A stretch of 18,725 bases of DNA. It comes from Antrodiella citrinella. Lineage: Eukaryota > Basidiomycota > Agaricomycetes > Polyporales > Steccherinaceae. The first letter of the stretch is position 1. Each line of letters opens with the position of its first letter. The notes below the pieces were generated by a model. That model was not told the origin of the DNA and made no database searches. It worked only from the letters and a program-made list of their open reading frames with translations. The position numbers and the translations under genes were made by a program. Location of the stretch: NCBI GenBank assembly GCA_004802725.1, contig SGPM01000441.1:1-18725 (forward strand), read 5' to 3'. Positions 10,346 through 18,725 of the stretch are shown here, piece after piece.

Positions 10346-10722
10346 GGTACTGCATGGTGTACAACTTCCTCCAGACCGCCGATGCCTGCTGACACTGACA
10401 TTCTCTTTGGAAGCGTCCGTCCTCGGTCTACCTATAGGAACCGACTCCACCATCATCGAGGGTCATTCCCCGACTGTCGTAGCACATGTTTCGTCCTGCA
10501 GCGAGCGAGTTGTGCCCCTGCCGCCTGGAAACTGTACGGGCCTCAATAATCCCTCCATCTGCCCACGCGGAAGACCTGGACTTCAGGTGAGGGCAGAACC
10601 GTTCTCACCGCTTCGGATGTTTATCGGCTAACAGAGATGTTCAGGGATTGCAGCCGCCCTGTTTGTCCTTTGCTCTCATCGTCTCGACCGGGCAGAGTAG
10701 ACTCGAGGATGCCGATGTATGA
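10346..10722 (+). pseudogene. decayed class I hydrophobin-like gene (relic)
   Basis: Pieces of a class I hydrophobin can be read here across different frames. In order they are: YNFLQTADA (near 10360-10385, where family members have a CC-N-S-LQTAD-like segment); DTDILFGSV (about 10390-10420); LGLPIGTDSTIIEG (about 10425-10465); SPTVVAHVSSCSERVV (about 10467-10515); and GNCTGLNN (about 10530-10552), where an intact protein would have a CC pair and then a GLI-x-GC segment. The order and spacing fit the family, but the paired cysteines that define hydrophobins are missing and the frame changes between pieces. A well-formed intron follows at 10587-10644 (GTGAGG donor, GGCTAAC branch site, TTCAG acceptor), and the next exon stops at 10722. 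Intact hydrophobins are small secreted amphipathic wall proteins; I see no signal peptide. It could alternatively be a spliced orphan gene. Confidence 0.4.
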
Positions 10723-10999
10723 GAGTATGAGGGGGCACATGATGCTGTTCCTTAATGTTAATGGATTGAAATAGCAGTCAACTTGAGTTCAGAGAGCGCG
10801 TTAACCTCGAGTAAGTACGCTCTCTGTTTACTCCCCGCGTGGGTCTAGATGCCTTCGATTTTAAATCGGTTAGCTGATACCCTTCTATTTCTCATAGTAT
10901 ATCCCCTCATGACAAGAGCTCGTTAGAAAGACGACGGAGCAGGGGCCTTAATTGGCTGATCTGTTCCGAAGCTACCCTCCGCGCTCACCGCGCTCCAGA

Positions 11000-11025
11000 T
11001 CATCGTGAGGTCTCATCGTGAGGTC
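11000..11025. repeat. 13-bp perfect tandem duplication
   Basis: The unit TCATCGTGAGGTC occurs twice without a gap (11000-11012 and 11013-11025). It is typical of a recent local slippage or end-joining event in non-coding DNA. Confidence 0.85.
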
Positions 11026-11051
11026 ATCTGCAACATAGAGATCGAGGACAT

Positions 11052-11069
11052 CCATATGTTCCATATGTT
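11052..11069. repeat. 9-bp perfect tandem duplication
   Basis: CCATATGTT is repeated directly at 11052-11060 and 11061-11069, only 26 bases after the 13-bp duplication. Confidence 0.8.
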
Positions 11070-13315
11070 GAAGTTCCTCTCGCTCTAGCCTCTGCTCTAC
11101 ATATGAGGAGAGTCGAGGCTGTCGAGCCATACGGACTGGGCTTGTGCTTTGGACTGAACCCCCAATGATAAAAGTCTGTTAGGCCTTCCGGGGCATCCAT
11201 CAATCACCACCACGATCTCACTCATCTTACTGACACCAATTGCGGTATAAGAGGAAGAAACTTGCTCAGAACTCTAACCTTGTTATCTGCTTTTGGGTCT
11301 CCCGGTGCCCTGGCTGAAACATACCCCATTTCGCATTCAGTACCGTCCACCTGCGGTGGGCGTGTGCTCTGTAATCCACGGAAGCTCTGACAGAGATCCC
11401 AGAGGAAAACCCTGAACTAGGTGCGACCACGCAGTCGGAGGTCTTCGCGTACCCACACGCACCAATCTGTCCGCTGCTCGATCCTTTTGGACAGCCGAGT
11501 CAACGCGAAATGTTCCCGCGAACCATTTGCCTATGTACGCATAGTAGTGGCTTGGGTGGATCATTGCAATAATCAGAGGAATGTGTTATAGTACGATCAA
11601 TGGATGTACGATCATTTTCAAAATGGGGACACCTCCGACAAATTGTGGAGCTTCACGACTGCATGGTGGGACTCGTAGACATCAAAATCCATTGTGCTTG
11701 TGCAGCATCAGCGCACGATGCCCGACAGAACGCTCCTATTGTTAGCACTTTGTCTCTCAAGATTAAAATATTGAAGCGCACCACGTCGGCTTCGCGCTCG
11801 CCAGGCGAACAAAGCAGCGAAATTGAGAGATCGATACTGATCACAATTTGACCGCGCCCTGCCTCACAAGAACCTGTCGAATGTGAGACATCATACAGTT
11901 ATCAGTACATTGTTCATACACCTCATGTCGCAGCAAATGCAATCGTAGAATCGGAATTGTATGCTCGTGAACGTCCTGACAGTGACTGTTGAACCTACGA
12001 GCTAATTAGGGTCATTAATTGAGGGAGTCACCGTGTAGCGAAGATAACATCATTTGACTCATCTGAATGAACGTTTCAAGCAAATGGCTTCGCCGAGCTA
12101 TTAGTCATCTACAGGTTCTTCTTCATCGCCATGCGGCCGCTAGAACAACGCCTGAAGACTATTCCTGCTCGTAAAAAATGGTAATATCTGAAAGTTCGCC
12201 CGCTCATTGTGACCCCTGTGCGGGTATATGAAGGTCGCCTCAACGCCTCGTGCAGTGATTTGCATGCGGTGAAGGTACAAGAAGGATATTCGGCATGTCA
12301 TAGAAGCTCCTGACCTTTGTTCGGGAGTCACTATGAATACCGTCAGCAGCGCGTTCTCACTGATGATATCTCTACGCACTCACCGATGTCTTGAGCCGAT
12401 GGCCGCCACCATGGCCTACTGGAGAGTTTTTGGTCGTAGCTTCATTCGGATACGTGAGTAGCGAGTAGGGTCCAAGTACATTGTCCTTCAACATCGACAG
12501 ATGGCGCGACTCGGATCACCGCTTCACTGAATACATTGACTTGCATCCGGGTTATCCTATCTCCTGCAAGGATAGCTTGAATGGCGGTCCCCGATTGTAC
12601 AATGAGAACGGTTCGAAGTACAGGACGGGGCCGACGACTCACTAACCCAGGCCTTCCATTTTCAGAACTGTGGGTATTGGCCGCGGTAAAGACGGGTATG
12701 TCAGTACGAGCTACGATTCTTTTCGTACCTGTTCACATCTACCGTGCAGAACGGCCGCTCTCGTCGAAGAGGAATGCCGACCGGAAAGAATGCATTGCCG
12801 TAGATGAACCAGAGGAGCATGTCAAGGTATTGCGGTGAGAACTTCCGTCAGGTGGCTCCAGAATGATCACGTCCTGTCATTGGGTTACTCGATAGGATGA
12901 ATAATGTATTGTTGGTCTGCGGAGCACTGGCATCTTCATGTGTAAAACCATCAGCACAATCTGGCGACAGTGTCTACTGCACGAATCTTGATGAGCACGG
13001 TCAATCAAGTCCTGATTACGATGAGAGAATTGTCTGAAGTCAAAGATTACTGTAGTCGTGAGTGTGTTGTAGCGTTAAAGTACAACGGATCAGAGGAGTA
13101 TACTGTGGTCGAGCAACAGTTCGGTCAACTCACTGGCTTATTGCATAGTGCACACGACTTTTGCGCAGATGAATTTCAGCGCAGCAGAAAATCCAGAACG
13201 CAAATCTAGCGGTAGATCGAGTAAGATTACTGGTGAGATAGATACAAAGTCACATACTGATTGACCAGATACACTGTGGCGGCCATTGAGCTCAGGACAC
13301 ACTGATCTCAGTAGC

Positions 13316-13345
13316 CTCGGACTCTTGGAAGGTCTCGGACTCTTG
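13316..13345. repeat. 12-bp direct repeat with 6-bp spacer
   Basis: CTCGGACTCTTG occurs at 13316-13327 and again at 13334-13345. No gene can be supported over it. Confidence 0.75.
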
Positions 13346-14322
13346 TACCATAGCTTCATCCTGCGGGTGCCAGTATCGATTACATGGTAAATATAGATCA
13401 TGACATCTACAAGTTGAACCAGGCGAACACTAGTGAATTGCAAGGACCAAGGATGAGTGTAGTAACATAGGCAGCCATAAGTAACAGTAGTATTCGTGAA
13501 TATGTTATGCAGTGACATGCACGATGAGCGCTGAGCGGAAGGCGCCAAACCTTTTGCTTCACGACCGTGACCTTGATTCACAAAACATGCGATTTGCGAA
13601 TTTCGAAACATATCCTATCCTATCCGGATGTTGCTCAACTATTCATCTGGTTTCAAATTTCGACTCTGTTCCTGAGCCTCTTCATAAGAGGTGACCCGCG
13701 CTGGCCAAGATATTCAGACCACAGTATACTACTCACCTGCGTATCCGAACCTGAAAATCGTCAGTCCTTGTTTCTGGACAGCCTTAGTCCCTCTTGAAGA
13801 CTTGGAGCGATGTAAGGACCCTTTGACTTCTTGTTCTATGGACGACCGCTGGTTTTGCCACGTTTCAGCAAGTGTAGTCACTGTGCAAACTTGCACTAAT
13901 CGGTCACGGAAAGCCTTAGCAGACCCGATTGAACTTTAGTCCCTTCGCAGTGGATATTCGATGGTCCTCGGAGAGAGAAGCTGCAGAGGAAGGTCGGGAC
14001 GTTTATTAGGTTCGTGTCTATATTGCATGGCGTGTACTATCTGCTGATACTCATTCTCATGATCCAGTCGACGTAGGAGCCATCGGGTACATCTCTCTCT
14101 GCCTGCACCACGGCATCGTGTCCTGTAGGCTGTCAGGGATGCGCTCAGCCACGATCACCTTTTGATTGAAACGGCGGTTTTCAATTTGGTCTGACCCTGC
14201 GACGCGTCTTATCGTCGTGCTTGATTCTCATCCCTCCGGCACATGATGTGGAACTCCGATGTGTCCTATCCACTTCCGTCCGAACATGTTATCAACCTCA
14301 CGTCGTGTCGGTCTATGGGGTG

Positions 14323-15872
14323 ATGACCATGTCTACCAACGATCCCAAGTGAGCACACAAGCAATTACGCTGTCGCTCCTGCTGACATTGTGACTGGTCT
14401 AGTTTCATTCCGAACTGCTTTGCGCTTACCGCAGTCGGTCAGTCTCTAACCACTCTGGAGCGCTGTCAGTACATACTGACAGACTGCGGCTATTCACACC
14501 TAGTCATAGTCGGATACGACATTTTGCTCACTTTCTCTAGCGAGGTGGATTGCATATGGAGACGGAGATTCAGCCCAATCACGATACTTTATATCACACA
14601 ACGCTACTGCAAGCTAGTTGCAGCGATTCTTGACCTCGCCATGCCAGCATTTGCACAAGTACGTCACATTATTGAACATCAATCGCCGTGTCTCTTACTG
14701 ATACCAGTTGTCCTGTAGGAGTACACGTCATTTCTTTCAGATATATTCAGCCCTTGGCTCAACCTACTTCAGTTGTCTAGCCGTTCAGATCTCCCAAAAT
14801 GTTCTAGAAATGATCTCTGCGCTAGGCATTGCCTGTGAGTTCCGTATCGTCTTCATAGTAGCGACCTCTGATTCTTGAGCGCAGTGTTCTCAATATTTCG
14901 TGTTTGGGCGATCTGCGGGAGGATCAACGTCATCGTTTTCTTAGTGTCGGTGACCTCTATATTCGTGCCCATGGTTAACGTGGTGAGTGCATATTCCTTT
15001 CTATCGTTCTAAGAACCAAGACATTTTGTTATCAGTATAACTACAGTAGAACAAAGGGATATTATGTATCGGACGGAGTGTGCATTACCATCGTTCCACC
15101 GACACCTGTGAGTCTTGATTTGTAAGTCGTGGCGTGTTCTAGCGTGAATATCCGTGAATATCCCGTTCTGATTACTTTGTTTTGACAGCTGTGAGCATCA
15201 TTCTGCGACACTTGTTGCCTGACCAGATACTCAAGCTCCATGTGCAGTTCCAATATTCACGCGCAGCGTGGCGGTTCTTTCCGATGCTCTAGTGCTGGCG
15301 GCCACCTTGGTGAAGACGGTTGACGTCGTGCGAGTCAAAAATTTCCGACCTAAAATATCAATGCTGCTAGTGAGAAATGGTACGTGAAATATTGTCTTGC
15401 ACAGTACCTCAACCTAATGCTTCCGATAGGTACTCTATATTTCAGGTGCGCTTTCCACCCAGTATGGTCATCTCAGAAGCTTACCGATCGCATCAAGTGC
15501 TCTCTTAATACTCAACGTAGTTACTATCATGCTCGACGCCCTTGTTCCCTACGAACCCACAGGTGCTACGTACTTCATCTTGATCAACGAAGGGTCGGTC
15601 ACTTTTACTCTTCGTCACCCTCAGTATTTGCTCATGTTTGAGATGTTGTCAGCATCGCTTCCAACCTGATTGCGCGTTTCATTCTGGATCTTCGGAGCGT
15701 CTACAGACAGGCCGACATTTTGACCACTCAACAGACGACAACTATTCGCTTTGCGGATGCATTTGCCGGAAATCTTGCTGTCGACTCTGTATGGGTTGCT
15801 GGAGCTGTTGCTGGTGTCGCAGACGATCGTTGGGCACGAGAGTCGGAGGATCTAGCGTCGGATTCGACGTAG
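14323..15872 (+). CDS. DUF6533-type integral membrane protein, frame interrupted at one junction
   Basis: A multi-exon gene of the basidiomycete DUF6533 membrane family (about seven helices, function unknown). Exons I can join in frame: 14323-14348, 14403-14658, 14741-14834, 14885-14982 and 15036-15107 (182 residues). Further exons: about 15248-15379, 15430-15445, 15498-15593 and 15653-15872. Family motifs appear in the expected order: GYDILLTFSSEVDCIWRRRF then a helix with QRY (residues about 46-77); YFSC; ALFSIFRVWAICGR; VPMVNVYNY; TRSVAVLSDALVLAATLVKT; LLVRNGTLYF; and NLIARFILDLRSVY near the C-terminus. Introns are 50-82 nt with good donors. Between 15107 and 15248 no intron joins both sides: the exon after the strong acceptor at 15188 meets a TGA, and later acceptors need another phase. 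The copy is therefore either a pseudogene with a small frameshift or has an intron I cannot model. Start: ATG at 14323 or the in-frame ATG at 14329. Confidence 0.65.
15143..15162. repeat. 10-bp tandem duplication inside the DUF6533-type gene
   Basis: CGTGAATATC is repeated directly (15143-15152 and 15153-15162). It lies within the segment between the 15108 donor and 15188 acceptor, beside the junction where the reading frame cannot be restored. Confidence 0.8.
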
Positions 15873-16325
15873 ATGGTCGCGCGGGTACCGACTTTACGTT
15901 GTTCATGTCGAAAGAATGCTGGATTTTGTATTGTGCAGATATTATCTTTGAATTGATTCCTTTGACCCAGTACGGGTGCGTTCTTCGCAGCCCACGACAG
16001 GCTGAGCATTGTATTTTAACAGAAGTCATCTATATCGCACGAGCCTCGAACGTAGTGTAAGCTTCGGAGCTGTCGGTTTGAGTGCTGCAGAATGCGATTC
16101 ATGGGCTTGGCATAGTACAATACGACAGATGAAGATAGAATGTACAGAACATACCATGCCAGGTCCCGCTCAGCTTCTCACTTCTCATGTACCAAGTCCA
16201 AGTCGGAAACGTGCAACCCAATGTAGTCCACAAGGTCATACACCATCTGTCCCGGCACTGCACTGACTCCCTGAGAGTCAGACCTATATCACAACCAACT
16301 CAATCACATGACCTACGGCGTACTG
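15873..16325. other. convergent 3' flanks of two genes
   Basis: This lies between the stop of the plus-strand DUF6533-type gene and the stop of the minus-strand zinc-finger-like gene, so it should hold both transcript ends. The open frames in it have no recognisable content, and I see no other feature. Confidence 0.45.
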
Positions 16326-18171
16326 CTATCTGAAACCCCTCCGAAGCGCATCTTCCACATATCGGCACTCTGAATAGCCCAACCCTTCTTTGACCAACAT
16401 CTCCATGACGTCGTCCAAGTGCTCCGACTGCAACGTGCACAGGGCTTTGATATCGTCTTCAGAACGAAGCCCGATTCGCTTGAACGCTGCCCACCTCGTC
16501 ATATCTGCAAGACCGCCGGTCTCGGGCGCAGGCGTGTGCGAGCGGGCGTGAAGGACGAAAGCACCGCCGCCTGTGGCGAGCTTTGTCAGAGCTTGTCTGA
16601 ACCCGAACCACTCTGCCAATGAGAAGCCTTGGGACAGGAGATGTGTTTGGATGTGAGGCCATTCGGCAGATAACGAAGCCAGATCCCGGATATCGGTGAG
16701 GGTGTGCAGACACATGTCGTGCAGCATGGAAGCGTGATGTGACAGAGGGGGGGAGGTGCTCGCTAGACAGACATCAAAGCCGTCGTCGGGACCAGGACAT
16801 GTTTGTCGGTTATCTCGGTTGAGAAGCGCATGCCGTACAATGAGCCAGTCGGCGTAGTTCATTCCTCTCTTGACGAGAACTTGACGTGCCTCGTCCTGGC
16901 TGTCATGGATGGCCGTAGCCAGGGCATCTAAATCGGATGTATGTTGGATGCCACAATTGGAGAAAGCATTGAATATGTTGTGCGCTGAGGATGTCGATAT
17001 TAAGAGGCCCTGGACGAAGGTGTATACGAGTGGATCCGGCAAACAAGGTTTCCACGTGCGATTTGCGAAGCTTGATGTGGTAGCTGGGGTAGCTGCAGCA
17101 ACGGGTGAAGCGGAAGAGAAAGAGGGAGCAGCTAGGGCAGCTGCTTGGGTTGTTGAAGAATAGGTGAACTCAGTGGCTACAGAAGATGTGTAAGGTGATG
17201 AGACAGTAGCTGGGATCGCACCGACTAGACATGGTCAGAAGAATGTTAGCTAGGATGTACGCCGCAGAGTTTGACAAACCTCGTTTGGATGCTCACTGCG
17301 ACTGATGCTGGACATTTCCACTTCGTTGCGGCTATTTCCCAATGCAGTATCTTGTCGAAATCTGTCGGCATGTTGAGATGAAGACGAAGGGCTGGAGATG
17401 CTATGCGGAGGGGATACGGGTCTACTGCTGCCGTCCAAATCCATGCCATCCCCTTCGCCGACTAGTGTTCGGTCGAAGTTAATGTTGATATGTGCACTAT
17501 TACCAGGATGATGTGCTGCACTTGTTGAAGCCACAGGACTTGACGTGCAACCGAGAGAATGCAGCTGGTACAACGTTGTAAATGAGTGTATCCGAAGGCA
17601 ACATGAAGCTGGCTGTACCTGCATAGTCCCCGGGAAGCGCGAAGAGAATCCGCAACCTTGACACCAGAAGCTCCCTGCTGAGCCTCTATTCAGAACAATT
17701 CTGACGCCATCTTTGAACGCGACCTCGCAGGATGGGACGTTATTCAGCTGATTCTCGAGCCACGTCTCTTTGTTGAATCCCAGTTTGCATGGTGTATTGA
17801 GACAGTGCGTCTTTCAGCGGAGAATTAGTTGGGAACCATAGTGTATCTGAACACAAAACATGAACCACTCACTCGAACGCTTTCCCAAGAACTTCGTTTG
17901 CCATTACACACCGGGCAATAGTAGCATCCCTTTCCTGCCACGCTGGTCCGCGGTATCACCATCTCGTACTCGTCTTTGCCATGTCTGAAAGCAATGATCG
18001 CGAGGCTATGTACCTCATGGTAGTGATGTGGAGAGCCTTTGGGGGCGTGGTTGCAAATTTTACAGATTGTCCATTTGTTGCTTAGCCTGTAGATTTATTT
18101 CTCTTTCAAATCACTGAGGTGCCACGTAGACTGAATCGTACTCACGCATCATCTACACCACCGTCAGCCAT
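16326..18171 (-). CDS. orphan protein with Cys/His-rich N-terminal modules and three 80-residue-spaced C-terminal repeats
   Basis: Five exons, read right to left: 18171-18146, 18086-17873, 17810-17619, 17564-17297 and 17224-16326. Introns are 59, 62, 54 and 72 nt (donors GTGAGT, GTGAGT, GTACAG, GTGAGC), all frame-preserving; the product is 532 residues. Residues 14-80 contain C17-x2-C20 with nearby histidines (HHYHEVH) and C63-x2-C66-x2-C69. Residues 81-144 contain C83, C88, C108 and C130-x2-C133. These look like one or two metal-binding modules, perhaps for nucleic acid or protein contact (inference). Residues about 145-290 are Ser/Pro/Ala-rich and low complexity. The C-terminal part has three related, probably helical segments of about 50 residues at 318-367, 398-446 and 478-527, each ending in a G-[MFL]-x-[YL]-x-[DE]-[WC]-x3-[RE]-x-AL pattern. 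I recognise neither part and see no signal peptide or membrane helix. The third intron could be retained in frame, because it is 54 nt without a stop. Confidence 0.7.
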
Positions 18172-18546
18172 TAAAGACTATAAATCTAGGCGAAGTACGA
18201 ACACAACAAAGGAACAGGATAAAGCGGGAGTCAAGAGGCGTCAGATCCACCGATCGCGGTCGTGGTCGACTTAGACGCCTCGCATATGGCACACAACAGC
18301 ATGGACTCAACACCGAGCCTGCCGACAATGCCTACCATGTACATTGTATCTCAAATACTCTGCAGTCTTAGATTGACCGAGGACTCGTAGGATACATACG
18401 AGAGAATACAATACATTCAGGCACCAATTTATTCAGTAGCAAGAGTCCCGTCACAAGTCACCGGAGGCAGCGCAATGAAAGGTTGCCAAGGTGTGTACAG
18501 TGCGTGAGTGTTCAATTTGAGAAGAAAGGGCATATTAGTACAAAGA
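18172..18546. other. intergenic region between two minus-strand genes
   Basis: This should hold the promoter of the 16326-18171 gene and the 3' end of the gene entering from the right edge. No open frame of note is present and I see no clear TATA box at a useful distance. Several ATACAAT/TACATT-like AT-rich words near 18340-18430 may belong to transcript-end signals of the right-hand gene. Confidence 0.4.
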
Positions 18547-18725
18547 TTACTTCAGCGCGTTGATGTACAGCAGAAACAGCAGCAGTGCAGACTGCAACCT
18601 ATCCAGTTGTATTGTCGTTGAAGCAATCCAGTGTCCGAATGAGATGGCTTTGCGGCTCGAGTCAATTTGCTTCACTTGAAGCTGACGCGTACTCACGTCA
18701 AATGTCCGCAAGCTGGGATGCAATA
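18547..18725 (-). CDS. C-terminal end of an unidentified gene, truncated by the window edge
   Basis: A minus-strand frame is open from the window edge to a TAA at 18549-18547, at least 59 codons without an ATG, so the start lies outside. The visible part runs from LHPSLRTFDVSTRQLQ through a polar middle to a hydrophobic tail (LQSALLLFLLYINALK). That tail is long enough for a single membrane segment or a buried helix. A GTGAGT within the frame at about 18696-18691 could be a donor, in which case the true exon would end there. I cannot name the protein. Confidence 0.35.
   Translation of the reverse strand, partial: LHPSLRTFDVSTRQLQVKQIDSSRKAISFGHWIASTTIQLDRLQSALLLFLLYINALK

Larger units (their letters stand above)
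10723..14322. other. 3.6-kb gene-poor stretch with short tandem duplications
   Basis: No frame here shows a domain I recognise, and none exceeds about 160 codons. Perfect short tandem copies occur at 11000-11025 (13 bp twice) and 11052-11069 (9 bp twice), and a 12-bp direct repeat lies at 13316-13345. A perfect GCCGCCACCATGG context stands at 12402-12414, followed by a short frame and a GTGAGT donor. Plus-strand frames at about 12660-12838 and 12970-13209 have somewhat protein-like composition without recognisable homology. The stretch may hold degenerate genes or old mobile-element remnants, but I see no terminal repeats, reverse transcriptase or transposase motifs. Confidence 0.4.

Noticed and set aside
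13138..13611. Minus-strand open frame of 157 codons
   Set aside because: It covers the 13316-13345 direct repeat, has no recognisable motif, and starts without convincing context.
16009..16266. Plus-strand frame between the two convergent genes
   Set aside because: It has random-looking composition and lies where two transcript ends are expected.

Overview
The window looks like nuclear DNA from a filamentous basidiomycete, most likely an agaricomycete. The evidence is genes split by short introns (about 50-80 nt) with GTRNGT-type donors and CTNA/YTNAC-like branch sites, and two families that are typical of mushroom-forming fungi (DUF6699-like and DUF6533-like). There are no bacterial-style operons, no tRNA or rRNA genes that I can see, and no CRISPR array or intact transposon. 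All identifications are by eye from motifs; no database search was run.

Layout, left to right. (1) 1-1683 is mostly unassigned, with one weak open frame. (2) 1684-2698 (+) is a two-exon HhH-GPD DNA glycosylase of the endonuclease III type. (3) 3404-4711 (+) is a three-exon protein ending in a DUF6699-like domain. (4) 4712-7299 has no gene I can support, but holds a tandem CACGTG tract. (5) 7497-9401 (+) is a four-exon HMG-box transcription factor with a probable 5'UTR intron. (6) 9402-10290 is T-rich 3' flank. (7) About 10346-10722 (+) is a probable decayed class I hydrophobin. (8) 10723-14322 is 3.6 kb with no convincing gene and several short tandem duplications. (9) 14323-15872 (+) is a many-exon DUF6533-type membrane protein whose frame cannot be joined across one junction. 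(10) 16326-18171 (-) is a five-exon protein with Cys/His-rich N-terminal modules and three C-terminal helical repeats spaced exactly 80 residues apart. I do not recognise this family, and it is the most novel gene here. (11) 18547-18725 (-) is the C-terminal end of a gene that runs off the right edge.

The genes do not form an evident pathway. The set (DNA repair, a developmental-type regulator, lineage-specific orphan families, a relic) is what one expects of an ordinary fungal chromosome arm. The lineage-specific half (10-16 kb) shows decay: a broken hydrophobin, a broken DUF6533 gene and local micro-duplications.
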